A DNA stretch of 64,000 bases, taken from NCBI RefSeq assembly GCF_937951745.1, contig NZ_CALFBQ010000056.1:1-64000 (forward strand), written 5' to 3'. This DNA is from an uncultured Chloroflexus sp. (GTDB lineage: Bacteria; Chloroflexota; Chloroflexia; Chloroflexales; Chloroflexaceae). Under the pieces are notes generated by a model that was not told where the DNA came from, did no database searches, and saw only the letters and a list, made by a program, of their open reading frames with translations. Positions 1 to 9,169 of this stretch are shown one piece after another. Position numbers and translations under genes: made by a program. How positions within the stretch are numbered: the first letter of the stretch is position 1; each line of letters starts with the position of its first letter.

Positions 1-22
1 GCAGAGCGGGTGTTACGTATTG

Positions 23-98
23 TGGTGCCAAGAGCCGGACTTGAACCGGCGACCCTCGCATTTTCAGTGCGATGCTCTACCAACTGAGCTATCTTGGC
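23..98 (-). tRNA. tRNA-Phe (GAA), CCA encoded
   Basis: Read on the minus strand this folds into a cloverleaf with a 7-bp acceptor stem (GCCAAGA pairing with TCTTGGC), a D arm with AGCTCAGTTGG, an anticodon loop CTGAAAA giving anticodon GAA, and a T arm with GGTTCAAGTCC. The 3' CCA is encoded at 23-25. It is the last of three tRNAs read in the same direction. Confidence 0.95.
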
Positions 99-114
99 TC
101 GCCACCGTTAACAA

Positions 115-189
115 TGGTGGGCGATGACGGGTTCGAACCGCCGACACCCTCGGTGTAAGCGAGGTGCTCTACCGCTGAGCTAATCGCCC
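115..189 (-). tRNA. tRNA-Val (UAC), CCA encoded
   Basis: A minus-strand cloverleaf with acceptor stem GGGCGAT/ATCGCCC, anticodon loop CTTACAC (anticodon UAC) and T loop GGTTCGAACCC. CCA is encoded at 115-117. It lies between tRNA-Leu and tRNA-Phe with only short spacers, so all three are probably cut from one precursor. Confidence 0.95.
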
Positions 190-196
190 CGACGTA

Positions 197-286
<90 letters not shown>

Positions 287-301
287 GCTCAACGCCTCGT
301 T

Positions 302-330
302 ATTATACGAAATGATGGCCCGCTTGTCAA
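302..330 (-). promoter_or_regulatory. Consensus sigma-70 promoter of the tRNA operon
   Basis: On the minus strand a perfect TTGACA (325-330) and a perfect TATAAT (302-307) are separated by exactly 17 bases. The predicted start lies about 8 bases before tRNA-Leu. This is the best match to the housekeeping consensus in the window and shows what strong promoters look like in this genome. Confidence 0.9.
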
Positions 331-581
331 ATTAGGACTAACAACATCCTTGCGTTGGCGGGGTTGCATCATTATCATGATAGGTGCTTTCTCTGCGCTT
401 GTCACGAATTAATCGCAATGGCATACGCTAGCTCTCCCTCATCTATCCGGCTTAGGATGATAGAGCCGAGTCAGCCGTTTCGCTTACGTTCCACACAAGC
501 AACGGTAAAGCGTGGTCTGCATCCGTTGAGACGGTTAAGCGTGAGATTCATGGCATAGGATACTATTGAGGTGAGGAGCGT

Positions 582-2132
582 ATGCAACGGCAATGGTCGA
601 ACGTCGTCATTATCGGTCTGGTTGCTGCGTTGGCGGTCACTATCGCGCAAGCCCAACCGGGTATTCCCGGCGGGGCGATGTTGGCAACAAATACTGGCAC
701 AGCATTTACCTATCAAGGTCGCCTAAGCAAAGATGGCGCACCAGTACAAGGTGTGTGTGACTTTCAATTTACGCTGTGGGATAGCGCGAGTGGTGACACC
801 GCACTGGGAACGGTGACAGTCAATGCTGTAAACGTCACCGGTGGGTTGTTTACTATCCCGGCACTAGATTTCGGCAGCAATGCCTTTATCGGACAAGCGC
901 GCTGGCTCGGCGTCGCCGTGCGCTGCCCTACTGGCAGCGGTTCATACACGAGCCTGACCCCACGGCAACCCTTAACCGCAGTGCCCTATGCGCTTAGCTT
1001 GCGACCGGGGGCGCAGATAGTAGGCGATGTCAGCGACAACAGCAGCATATTCGCGTACAATACAACTACTAGCAGCCTTTCGTATGGCATATATGGGCGC
1101 AGCGACAGCCCAAACGGTCGCGGCGTAGCCGGATTTGCAAGCGCTAGTAGCGGTGACGCCGTAGGAGTCTTTGGCCTTACCGCCAGTAGCAACGGCAAAG
1201 GTGTCACCGGTGAGGCTTGGGCGACGAACGGCCCGGCAATTGGTGTCTATGGCGTAACGCGATCGTCGAGCCTAGACGCTGCCGGTGTGCTCGGTGAAGC
1301 TACGCCTACATCCGTATTATCAACAAGTGGTATGCGGGGCATTAATCGCAGTAGCAACGCGACTGGCTTCGGCGTATGGGGCGAACATGTAGATGGCGGA
1401 ATTGGCGTTTTCGGCACATCAGGGCGCGGGATCGGCGTCTATGGAAAGGTGCTGTCCAATACACTTGGCCTCTCGATTGGGGTGTGGGGTGAGAGTCCTT
1501 ATAGTAGCGGTACCGGTGTCCTTGGGCAAGCGACCGCTACCAGCGGCACAACCTACGGCGTGCGCGGTGAGGTGGTGAGTCCAAATGGCTATGCCGCCCA
1601 TTTTGCGGGCGGGCAAGGCGTGCGGGTGATCGGCAATTTGCAGGCTACTGGCGTAAAGACATTTGTCATCGATCATCCTCTCGATCCCGCCAATAAGTAT
1701 CTCTACCACTTTGCCCAAGAAGGACCCGTTATTCAGAATGTGTATAATGGCATCGTCACTCTCGATGCCACTGGCGCCGCAATCGTCACGCTCCCAGACT
1801 ACTTTGCCGCGATCAATGCTGAGCCGTTTCTTTACCAACTCACTCCGATCGGCGCAGCAATGCCCAACTTGCATGTAGCTCAGCCAATTACCGGCAATCT
1901 GTTCCGCATTGCCGGTGGTGTAGCCGGCGCACAGGTGTCATGGGAGGTCACTGCTACCCGCAACGATCCCTATCTACGCATGCATCCTGTGGCGACGGAA
2001 GTAGTCAAACCAGTTACTGAACGCGGTTTATATCTTGCGCCGGAAGCGTATAGCTTGTCTCCCTCGCTGAGCAGTAACCAAACCCTAGCTTCACCATTGC
2101 CACTGGATCCTACGGTGGAGGGCCAACGATGA
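582..2132 (+). CDS. Secreted repeat-containing protein, function unknown
   Basis: A 516-residue protein with an N-terminal signal peptide (hydrophobic residues 8-20, probable cleavage after AQA at 24). Residues about 40-135 form a module ending in TPRQPLTAVPYAL. I associate this ending with secreted proteins of Chloroflexota and related bacteria, but I know no assigned function. Residues about 165-345 carry irregular repeats of the type GVxG...SxxGxGVxG, rich in Gly, Ser and Thr, suggesting a beta-rich fibre or solenoid. A C-terminal module begins KTFVIDHPLDPANKYL near residue 360. A GAGGAG ribosome site precedes the ATG. The stop overlaps the next start in ATGA, so the two genes are coupled. 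A surface or appendage role is inference only. Confidence 0.7.
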   Translation: MQRQWSNVVIIGLVAALAVTIAQAQPGIPGGAMLATNTGTAFTYQGRLSKDGAPVQGVCDFQFTLWDSASGDTALGTVTVNAVNVTGGLFTIPALDFGSNAFIGQARWLGVAVRCPTGSGSYTSLTPRQPLTAVPYALSLRPGAQIVGDVSDNSSIFAYNTTTSSLSYGIYGRSDSPNGRGVAGFASASSGDAVGVFGLTASSNGKGVTGEAWATNGPAIGVYGVTRSSSLDAAGVLGEATPTSVLSTSGMRGINRSSNATGFGVWGEHVDGGIGVFGTSGRGIGVYGKVLSNTLGLSIGVWGESPYSSGTGVLGQATATSGTTYGVRGEVVSPNGYAAHFAGGQGVRVIGNLQATGVKTFVIDHPLDPANKYLYHFAQEGPVIQNVYNGIVTLDATGAAIVTLPDYFAAINAEPFLYQLTPIGAAMPNLHVAQPITGNLFRIAGGVAGAQVSWEVTATRNDPYLRMHPVATEVVKPVTERGLYLAPEAYSLSPSLSSNQTLASPLPLDPTVEGQR

Positions 2133-2392
2133 AGCGATGGATTCAAGTTGGTCTGTTGGCACTTCTGATCAGTTTGGTGATCGGAGTCGTTGCCGCACAG
2201 AGCGGGTACAGCATTGTGTGGTATACGATTGACGGCGGCGGCGCCACTTTTAGCACCGGCAGCGGCTACACGCTCGGCAGCACCATCGGACAAGCTGACG
2301 CAGGTGTAGCCATTGGTGGCGGCTATACGTTGTACGGCGGGTTTTGGGGTTCACCGGATAGTCTGCTCTACATACCGTTCGTGGCACGGTGA
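2129..2392 (+). CDS. Small secreted protein with IPFVAR C-terminus
   Basis: An 87-residue protein with a signal peptide (residues 1-23, ending VAA-Q) and a short glycine-rich mature part containing two YTL-G motifs (GSGYTLGS and GGGYTLYGGFW). It ends in LLYIPFVAR. I recall similar hydrophobic-then-arginine tails (YLPLVxR type) at the end of many Chloroflexus secreted proteins, which would suggest a shared surface-anchoring or sorting signal. The start overlaps the upstream stop (ATGA), and a GGAGGG site lies 6 bases before it. Function unknown. Confidence 0.65.
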   Translation: MKRWIQVGLLALLISLVIGVVAAQSGYSIVWYTIDGGGATFSTGSGYTLGSTIGQADAGVAIGGGYTLYGGFWGSPDSLLYIPFVAR

Positions 2393-2487
2393 TCGCCGTC
2401 TAGCTGGTGATAAGGGATCAAAAAACAAAGTGGTAAGAGTAGCGTTTTGCAACCAACCACACGTATCACTAACGAGCATGAGCACAC

Positions 2488-2530
2488 CTTTATCCGCCTT
2501 TGACTGCGCACAGCCGAAGGCGGATGAAGG
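2488..2530. terminator. Stem-loop between convergent genes
   Basis: A perfect 9-bp inverted repeat, ATCCGCCTT (2492-2500) and AAGGCGGAT (2517-2525), extended by CCTT/AAGG outside it. It sits between the secreted-protein operon (plus strand) and tyrA (minus strand). A terminator role is inferred from position, since there is no clean T-run. Confidence 0.45.
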
Positions 2531-2592
2531 CCGCTACAGCCTTGAAGCATTTCTCAACAGCAATACCGGCTGCGGCAACCATCCTAACTCGA

Positions 2593-3561
2593 TCACTTCT
2601 CCCGCTTTGGTAAGCGGAAACCGAGCAGACTTGGCCGTTCAACCGTAGGCATGGCATGAAAATCGGCTTCGCCGGGGCGCAAGTGCGGCTTGCTCTCCAG
2701 CCATGCATCGCGGGTGGCTTTGGCTTGTTGCAGCATCTGCTCGATGGCCGCGACATCGCCGGCGTTGATCTGTTCGCGCACCGTGACGAGAAAGCGGATC
2801 AGCTCGTCGATCCAGCGGCTGAGACCGTGCGGGTTGGTGAGCAAGATGTCACGCTGCATCTGCGGATCGCCAGAGGCGAGACGCGAGACATCGCGGAAAC
2901 CGGTGGCAGCCAGTGGGGCCATCTCTTTCCATGCCGGGCTTGTGCCGGTGGCTGTCACCAAGCCGACTGAGAGCAGCAGCGGCAGATGCGAGATACCGGC
3001 TACATACGCGTCATGCTCTTCGGGGTCGATGTAGTACGGTTTCGCCCCCACCGCGCGTACCAACGCCTCAACCGCTTCGACGGCCTGCGGCGCGGTATCG
3101 CCGGTCGTTGTCAGGCAGTAGATCGCTTCGCGGAAGAGATCGGGATCGGCGGCGGCTGGCCCCGACTTCTCGCGCCCGGCCATAGGGTGCCCGCCGACAA
3201 AACTCACCGTGCGGGGGAGGAGTTCGACGGCCCAGCGGTAGACCTGCGCTTTCGTACTTGCAACATCTGTAACAACTGCACCGGCAGGCACAGAGGTAGC
3301 CAATTCCCGAAACACCTCTTGCATTGCCCGCACCGGAGTCGCCACTACCACCATCTGCGCCTCACGCACCGCTTCAGCTAGCGTGCGCGCTTCACGGTCA
3401 ATTGCCAACCGCCCCCTCGCCTCGCGAATCACGCGCGGCTCGCGATCAAATCCAATCACCTCAAGCGGGCCAAGCGGCGATTCTTTGGGATCAGCGTTGC
3501 GCAACGCCATGCCGAGCGAGGCGCCGATCAAGCCGAGACCAATGATAGCAATGCGGATCAT
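2593..3561 (-). CDS. tyrA: Prephenate dehydrogenase
   Basis: A 322-residue enzyme of the TyrA family, which converts prephenate to 4-hydroxyphenylpyruvate with NAD(P)+ for tyrosine synthesis. The N-terminus has the Rossmann motif GLGLIGASLG (residues 8-17), followed by VVVATPV and the family motif GGHPMAG near residue 122, then a helical dimerisation domain. There is no fused chorismate mutase or ACT domain. It follows chorismate synthase and a membrane protein on the same strand with a 15-base gap, so it is probably part of an aromatic amino acid operon. Confidence 0.9.
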   Translation of the reverse strand: MIRIAIIGLGLIGASLGMALRNADPKESPLGPLEVIGFDREPRVIREARGRLAIDREARTLAEAVREAQMVVVATPVRAMQEVFRELATSVPAGAVVTDVASTKAQVYRWAVELLPRTVSFVGGHPMAGREKSGPAAADPDLFREAIYCLTTTGDTAPQAVEAVEALVRAVGAKPYYIDPEEHDAYVAGISHLPLLLSVGLVTATGTSPAWKEMAPLAATGFRDVSRLASGDPQMQRDILLTNPHGLSRWIDELIRFLVTVREQINAGDVAAIEQMLQQAKATRDAWLESKPHLRPGEADFHAMPTVERPSLLGFRLPKREK

Positions 3562-3576
3562 GGGTTTCCTCTTCTC

Positions 3577-4179
3577 CTACCCCGCCGGTTCTACGCCGAT
3601 CAACGACAAGAAGATAATCTCAACCAACACGACAATCACCGCCAACGCAATCAGTTTGATCGGGTCGAGCGCACGGAGCGCAGCTAAGGCCAGCGCCGCG
3701 GTGACAAAGATGCCGGCTTCATACGACTCGCGCCGCACCCGCCGGTTGTCGCGCGCCCATGCCTTGAGCGCCAGCCAGCGCCGGCTCAGCACAGCAATCA
3801 CCGGGCGCGCGATCGCGGCTGCGCTGAGAAACACAGCAAACAGGATCAGCGCATAGACCGGCGTATCCGGCGGGTCAAGCAGGGTGCCGGTTGGGGCCGG
3901 TATAATCGCGATGGCGGTGAGCAATAACCATACTCCCAGCGTCCCTTCCACCGTGAGACCAGCTAGACCTAGCCACTTTTCCAACGGCCAGAAGGTCAGG
4001 ATGCCGGTGATGAGGGCCAGACCATGAAAGATGAGATGGATCGGCGACAGCAGGTTTGGCCCGCGCGCCAATTCAGCGCTGATGACCATCCCAATCACGA
4101 GCGCCCAACTCAACCCCGCCAGCAGACCGAGCGCCGGCAACCAGCGCGTTGGCGACTCAACCGGCTCGTGTTCAGCCAT
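3577..4179 (-). CDS. Integral membrane protein, function unknown
   Basis: A 200-residue protein with about five or six hydrophobic segments (near residues 13-35, 45-63, 70-93, 105-128 and 157-195) and a basic stretch at about 132-150. I recognise no family motif. Its start overlaps the end of aroC by 8 bases and its stop is 15 bases before tyrA, so it is translationally coupled into the aromatic amino acid cluster. The sequence does not show whether it has any role in that pathway. Confidence 0.7.
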   Translation of the reverse strand: MAEHEPVESPTRWLPALGLLAGLSWALVIGMVISAELARGPNLLSPIHLIFHGLALITGILTFWPLEKWLGLAGLTVEGTLGVWLLLTAIAIIPAPTGTLLDPPDTPVYALILFAVFLSAAAIARPVIAVLSRRWLALKAWARDNRRVRRESYEAGIFVTAALALAALRALDPIKLIALAVIVVLVEIIFLSLIGVEPAG

Positions 4180-5266
4180 CGCTCTGCTCTGACCACGCTA
4201 CGCGGGCAAGGCGCTGACGCAACAGATGATCGGCCAGCACCAGCGCCAGCATTGCTTCGGCCACCGGCACCAACCGCGGCAACACGGTCGGGTCATGACG
4301 GCCATGCACCTCGATTGTCACCGGATTACCGTCGCGATCCACCGTCTGTTGCGGGCGAGCAATGCTGGCCGGCGGTTTGGCGGCCAGTCGCACGACAATC
4401 TCTTCACCAGTGGAAATACCGCCGAGGATACCGCCGTGATGGTTGGAAGCCGTGCCGATTGTGCCATCGTCACGACGAATAAACGGATCGTTATTTTGCG
4501 AGCCGCGCAGCATCGCTACGCCAAACCCTTCACCGATTTCAACCCCCTTGATCGCAGGGATCGAGAACATCGCCTTGCCAATATCGGCTTGCAACTTATC
4601 AAAGACCGGCTCGCCGAGGCCGGGAGGTACACCACGCGCCCGCACTTCGACAATCCCACCCAGCGAGTCGAGTTCGCGCCGCGCCTGATCGACCCGCTCG
4701 ACCATCAACGCTGCAACCCGCGCATCGGGACAGCGCATCATATTGCGCTCGATCTCCTCTTCGTCAAAGACCTCGGCGCGCAGATCGGCCAGTTGCAGGG
4801 TATAGCCCACAATCTTCACCCCTACCGTTGCCAACAGCTTGCGTGCAATTGCACCGCCGGCCACGCGCCCGATTGTCTCGCGCGCTGACGAACGACCACC
4901 GCCGCGCCAATCACGAAAGCCGTACTTCACGTCCCACGTATAATCGGCGTGACCGGGCCGGTAGCTATCTTTGATATTCTCGTAATGGTGCGACTTCGCG
5001 TCGGTGTTATAAACCACCATCGTAATCGGCGTACCGGTCGTGCGGCCCTCGAACACGCCAGAGAGAATCTGCACTTCATCGGCTTCCCGCCGCTGCGAGC
5101 TAACCCGACTCTGGCCGACACGACGACGGTCGAGTTCGCGTTGAATATCGGCCACATCGAGCGGCAAACCGGCCGGACAGCCATCAACAGTGCAACCAAC
5201 AGCCGGGCCGTGCGACTCGCCCCATGTCGTTAGGCGAAAAACGTGACCAAAACTATTTCCGGGCAT
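4172..5266 (-). CDS. aroC: Chorismate synthase
   Basis: A 364-residue enzyme that removes phosphate from 5-enolpyruvylshikimate-3-phosphate to give chorismate, using reduced flavin without net redox change. The start is placed at the methionine of [20 protein letters not shown], the usual family N-terminus; the open frame continues 47 codons upstream into the neighbouring gene but that part is unrelated. Family motifs seen include [22 protein letters not shown] and the C-terminal RHDPTVLPR. It lies 41 bases after a GT4 glycosyltransferase gene and overlaps the following membrane-protein gene. Confidence 0.93.
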   Translation of the reverse strand: MPGNSFGHVFRLTTWGESHGPAVGCTVDGCPAGLPLDVADIQRELDRRRVGQSRVSSQRREADEVQILSGVFEGRTTGTPITMVVYNTDAKSHHYENIKDSYRPGHADYTWDVKYGFRDWRGGGRSSARETIGRVAGGAIARKLLATVGVKIVGYTLQLADLRAEVFDEEEIERNMMRCPDARVAALMVERVDQARRELDSLGGIVEVRARGVPPGLGEPVFDKLQADIGKAMFSIPAIKGVEIGEGFGVAMLRGSQNNDPFIRRDDGTIGTASNHHGGILGGISTGEEIVVRLAAKPPASIARPQQTVDRDGNPVTIEVHGRHDPTVLPRLVPVAEAMLALVLADHLLRQRLARVAWSEQSDG

Positions 5267-5307
5267 CTGTATACTCCGCCAATAACACCGCAACGCCTTT
5301 GCGTCAC

Positions 5308-6516
5308 TTATGCCCGGCGCATGATCTCTTTGCCCCACGCGCCAGCTTTCCACTCCGTCCATACGCGATCGTACACTGCTTTGACCTCGCCGGCAATCCG
5401 ATTCCACGTATAGTACGCGCGGGCCAGCGCCGCCCCCCGCGCCGCGCGCAGGCGTGACTCGGCGGGGGCGTGCAGGCTGGCCAACAGCGCATTGGCAAGC
5501 GCCCCCGCATCGCCGGCCGGAACCACCAACCCATTCAGCTCGTGTTGCACGACCTCGGCCAACCCGCCAGCGTCAGAAACGATTACCGGGCAGCCGGCAG
5601 CAAACGCCTCTAGTGCCACAATCCCAAACGGCTCATACAGCGAAGGGAAGACGGCAACATCACCGACCGCGTATAGCCGATTACGGTCTTCATCACTGAT
5701 AAAACCGAGAAATTCGACCGGAACTCCCAACTCAGTAGCGCGCTGCTTCAGATCGTCGAGCAAACTACCGGCGCCAGCAATGACTAGCCGAGCCGGTACT
5801 TCAGCAAGCACGCGCGGCCAAGCCTCTAGCAACACATGCACGCCCTTTTCGTATACTAACCGACCAACAAAAATCACTAACGACTCATTGTCGGCGGCAA
5901 AGCGGCGCCGAAACGACACCCAGTCAGCCGGCGTGGCGAAGGGTTGCGGCGGGATATGGACGCCATTCGAGATGACATCGATCTTATCAGGGGGGGTTGC
6001 GAAGTAATCGCGGATTTGGTGAGCCATAAAGTGCGAACAGACAATCACCCGCCACGCCTCATACGTGAGCCGCCACTCGAGATCGTTAATCTGCTGTGAT
6101 CGATGGCCATTGATATCACCCCGGCCACGCCCTCGCTCGGTCGCGTGAATGGTTGCAATTAACGGCACTCGCCAATGGTGTTTGAGCGCAATCCCTACTT
6201 CAGCGGTTAACCAATCGTGGACGTGAATGAGTTCGGGCCTGCCACCGGGAAAGAGTGCATGCGCGGCGTGTTCAAGGTGACGACCAGCATGACGGACAAA
6301 ACTAGGGAAATCGTCGGTATCGAACGGCGGGATCGCAACTCGGCAGATCGTGAGATTGTGCTGGCGCTCGAACGTCTCACCGCCACGTAATTGCGGTGTA
6401 AGGACAGTAACTGTTACTTCATGATCGGTGAGCGCCGGCGCGAGATCGGCGACGTGCCGGCCCAGACCGCCTACTATATGAGGAGGGTATTCCCACGAAA
6501 TCTGAAGTACCTGCAT
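5308..6516 (-). CDS. GT4-family glycosyltransferase (glycogen-synthase-like)
   Basis: A 402-residue GT-B fold enzyme. The N-terminal acceptor domain opens with [17 protein letters not shown], the glycine-rich start typical of GT4 enzymes and glycogen synthases. The C-terminal donor domain has [10 protein letters not shown] and the nucleotide-sugar motif [10 protein letters not shown]. The start at 6516 fits the family; an upstream in-frame ATG at 6546 would add ten atypical residues. It shares the strand with two GlgC-type genes about 1.4 kb upstream, so ADP- or UDP-glucose transfer in glycogen or trehalose metabolism is plausible but not shown. A TATAAT lies 7 bases before the ATG, so the message may be leaderless. 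Confidence 0.8.
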   Translation of the reverse strand: MQVLQISWEYPPHIVGGLGRHVADLAPALTDHEVTVTVLTPQLRGGETFERQHNLTICRVAIPPFDTDDFPSFVRHAGRHLEHAAHALFPGGRPELIHVHDWLTAEVGIALKHHWRVPLIATIHATERGRGRGDINGHRSQQINDLEWRLTYEAWRVIVCSHFMAHQIRDYFATPPDKIDVISNGVHIPPQPFATPADWVSFRRRFAADNESLVIFVGRLVYEKGVHVLLEAWPRVLAEVPARLVIAGAGSLLDDLKQRATELGVPVEFLGFISDEDRNRLYAVGDVAVFPSLYEPFGIVALEAFAAGCPVIVSDAGGLAEVVQHELNGLVVPAGDAGALANALLASLHAPAESRLRAARGAALARAYYTWNRIAGEVKAVYDRVWTEWKAGAWGKEIMRRA

Positions 6517-6523
6517 AGTCAAA

Positions 6524-6532
6524 ATTATAGCA
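6524..6532 (-). promoter_or_regulatory. Extended -10 promoter, possibly leaderless
   Basis: On the minus strand TGCTATAAT (TATAAT at 6524-6529 with an upstream TG) ends 7 bases before the ATG at 6516. There is no good -35. With a normal -10 to start distance, transcription would begin at or next to the A of the ATG. The longer element CTATGCTATAAT also occurs upstream of minC. Confidence 0.55.
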
Positions 6533-6557
6533 TAGTCAAGGCGCAACCGACATCGCC

Positions 6558-7745
6558 TTACACTAACGACTGTACGCGCGCAACAATGAATTTCAAGTAG
6601 CGTCCTTCAGGGAAACCAGCCGGCACCGGATGGTCAAGCGGCTGGCCGGCCTCGTGAATAATTTGCAGACGGCGATGCGCTTGCGCTGCCGCGTCGCCGA
6701 GCAAGGCCCGGAAGTGTTCAGGGCCGATCTGGGCAGTGCAACTGGCGCTCACCAGCATACCACCGGGCGTTACGCAGCGGATCCCGAGCGCATTGAGGCG
6801 CACGTAGGCCCGCAACGCGGCGTGCTGGCTAGCTCGCGCGCGAGCAAAACTCGGCGGATCGAGAATCACCACGTCAAAGGTGCGCCCGTCTTTGGCGTAC
6901 CGATCGAGCAAGGCAAAACAATCTTCCGTCTCGAACCGGTGGCGTTCCGCCGGCAACCGATTCAGGGCGAGATTGGCAGCCGTTGCTTCAGCCAGTCCGC
7001 GTCCGACATCGCAACTCACCACCTCAGCCGCATCACCCCGCAGCGCATAGAGCGAAAACCCGCCAGTGTAGGCAAAACAGTTGAGCACGCTCGCGCCGGC
7101 TACGAAACCCTCGACGGTGCGCCGGTTGTCGCGCTGATCGAGAAAAAGACCGGTCTTTTGGCCATACAGCATATCAACTTGAAAGAAGAGACCATTCTCT
7201 TGCACCACCAAATCGCGTGGCGGCCATTCACCCCACAACAACACCGGCTGCGCTTCGCTCTCATTGTCGTCGTGGAGACGTGGACGTTGCACGACGCCGC
7301 GCAATTCGGGATCGACGGCGCGCAGGGCGGCGGCAATGGCCGGTGCCAAGGTCTGCACACTTTCGGCATAGGTCTGAATCACGGCGTAATCGCCATAGCG
7401 ATCAACCACAATGCCGGGTAACCCATCACCCTCGCCATAGACCCAGCGGTACGCGGTTGTCTGTCCACTCGCACGGATTGGTGCGCGCAACTCCCATGCT
7501 TCCCAAACTCGCTCGCGGAACCACGCCTGATCGGGCGGGCCATTCCGGCTGAAGATCCGTAGTCCGATCGGACTCTGTTCATCGTAAAGGCCGTAGACGG
7601 TCAACCCGCCGCAACGGGCGCGCGCCCACTGGCCGGAACGCAGCCGTTCGGTGCCGATCAGATGGTTGCGGTAGACCCACGGATGGCCTTGTTGCAGCCG
7701 TGCGCGAATCGCAGGATCGATGGTAATGTCGGCAAGTGACGGCAT
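6558..7745 (-). CDS. RlmI-type class I rRNA (cytosine-C5) methyltransferase
   Basis: A 395-residue SAM-dependent methyltransferase. The N-terminal part (residues about 1-85: ITIDPAIRARLQQGHPWVYRN) fits a PUA domain. It is followed by a short linker domain and a Rossmann methyltransferase domain with DQRDNR, LNCFAYTGGFSLYAL and the catalytic-loop motif ILDPPSFAR. This order matches the RlmI/RlmK-like family, whose E. coli member methylates C1962 of 23S rRNA; the target base here is inferred. The start at 7745 (MPSLADITID) is chosen because the 19 upstream in-frame codons look unrelated. The gene ends 41 bases before the glycosyltransferase. Confidence 0.82.
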   Translation of the reverse strand: MPSLADITIDPAIRARLQQGHPWVYRNHLIGTERLRSGQWARARCGGLTVYGLYDEQSPIGLRIFSRNGPPDQAWFRERVWEAWELRAPIRASGQTTAYRWVYGEGDGLPGIVVDRYGDYAVIQTYAESVQTLAPAIAAALRAVDPELRGVVQRPRLHDDNESEAQPVLLWGEWPPRDLVVQENGLFFQVDMLYGQKTGLFLDQRDNRRTVEGFVAGASVLNCFAYTGGFSLYALRGDAAEVVSCDVGRGLAEATAANLALNRLPAERHRFETEDCFALLDRYAKDGRTFDVVILDPPSFARARASQHAALRAYVRLNALGIRCVTPGGMLVSASCTAQIGPEHFRALLGDAAAQAHRRLQIIHEAGQPLDHPVPAGFPEGRYLKFIVARVQSLV

Positions 7746-7892
7746 AATGAACCAACATATATGAATATCGCAGAGAGACGCAGGGCAATTCCGATCAGCC
7801 ACTATGCTTCATCGGGTTGTCAACAAGCGTAGCCCCTCAGAAACAACATGAGTCTCTCTCGACCTTGCGCCATTGCACCTTTACGTTGCCCC

Positions 7893-9134
7893 TCAAATCG
7901 TCGCTCCGCTTGGCACGCAGCCATCGGCAGGGAACGCAGCCGGCTGCGTGCGCGGGCGGATCGCCACATTACGCCCAATCCGTGTCTGAGGGGGAATATG
8001 CGCTTTCAAACCGACAAGGGTCAAACCGGTATTGAGCCGCTCTGGCGCTTCGGCGTTAGGGGTATTATCCTCACCTTCACCAACGACCGCACCCTCACCG
8101 ATCCGCACCCCTTCATCGACGATACAACGGTCGAGGACAGCACCCGCCTCAATCACCGCGTCGCCGAGCACCACCGAATCGCGCACGACTGCTCCCGGCG
8201 CTACCACCACCCCCGGCGACAACACCGACCCGATCACGGTACCATATACCCGGCAGCCATCGCTCAGCAAGCTATTCTCAACCCGCGCCTGCACACCGAT
8301 CTCGGCCCCCGGCCGGTCAGAACTGACAGTATGGATAACCCACTCCGGATCGTACAAATCGAGTGCCGGCGTTTCGGCTAACAGGGCCAAATTGGCTTCG
8401 TAATAGGCCTGTACCGTGCCAACATCGGCCCAGTAGCCTTGGAAATTGTAGGCAAAGGCGCGGGCGCTGGTAACAATGTTAGGCAACAGATGGCGACCAA
8501 AATCGACCGCATCGGTCGAGCGGAGCAGGTCGATCAGATATTGCTTGCGGAAAACGTAGATTCCCATTGAGGCGAGGTTTGAGTCGGCACGGCGCGGCTT
8601 CTCAACAAATCGATCGATCCGGCCATCGCTACCGACCGAGACGATCCCGTAGCGATGGGCATCGTGCGGACTTACGCTGCGCACCGCCATGGTCAGATCG
8701 GCCCTGCGCTCTTCATGCCATTCGAGCAGCGGGCGATAATCCATTTTATAAATGTGATCGCCGGCCAACAATAGCACGGCATCAGCCGGCTGATCCTCAA
8801 CCACATCAAGATTGTAGCGCACCGCATCAGCCGTGCCGCGCTGCCAACCGCCGCCGTCGGGAGTCGGCGAAGGATGGAGCAAACGCAAACCGCCCTGCGC
8901 GCGGTCGAGATCCCACGGGCGGCCAACACCGAGATGGGCGTGCAGCGAGCGCGGGCGGTACTGGGTAAGCACCGCCACATTGTAGAGACCAGAATTCACG
9001 CAGTTCGAGAGCGCAAAATCGATAATCCGATACTTACCGCCAAACGGCACCGCCGCCTCGGTGCGTTCCGCGGTCAGCACGCTCAGCGCCGGTGAGTCGC
9101 CACCGGCTAATATCATGACCAACGTTCGCAGCAT
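7893..9134 (-). CDS. GlgC-like ADP-glucose pyrophosphorylase subunit with altered catalytic residues
   Basis: A 413-residue protein collinear with its neighbour GlgC: N-terminal nucleotidyltransferase domain, then a C-terminal left-handed beta-helix (residues about 280-395). The N-terminal loop reads GGDSPALS where GlgC has GGEGTRLS, so the catalytic Arg becomes Ala16. RTEAAVPF replaces RAKPSVPF, so the Lys becomes Glu26. GDHIYKM and FVEKP are kept. Loss of the same two residues marks the non-catalytic large subunit of plant ADP-glucose pyrophosphorylase and is also reminiscent of GlgD. I infer a regulatory partner for the intact GlgC encoded 35 bases upstream. The start is at the methionine of [12 protein letters not shown]. 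Confidence 0.82.
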   Translation of the reverse strand: MLRTLVMILAGGDSPALSVLTAERTEAAVPFGGKYRIIDFALSNCVNSGLYNVAVLTQYRPRSLHAHLGVGRPWDLDRAQGGLRLLHPSPTPDGGGWQRGTADAVRYNLDVVEDQPADAVLLLAGDHIYKMDYRPLLEWHEERRADLTMAVRSVSPHDAHRYGIVSVGSDGRIDRFVEKPRRADSNLASMGIYVFRKQYLIDLLRSTDAVDFGRHLLPNIVTSARAFAYNFQGYWADVGTVQAYYEANLALLAETPALDLYDPEWVIHTVSSDRPGAEIGVQARVENSLLSDGCRVYGTVIGSVLSPGVVVAPGAVVRDSVVLGDAVIEAGAVLDRCIVDEGVRIGEGAVVGEGEDNTPNAEAPERLNTGLTLVGLKAHIPPQTRIGRNVAIRPRTQPAAFPADGCVPSGATI

Positions 9135-9169
9135 AACAACTCCATTCAGCACAGCGTTGCTGCGCCCAT

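Noticed and set aside
5308-6516. Naming the GT4 gene glgA
   Set aside because: The fold and N-terminal GGLG motif fit, but many GT4 enzymes share them and the gene is not adjacent to glgC.
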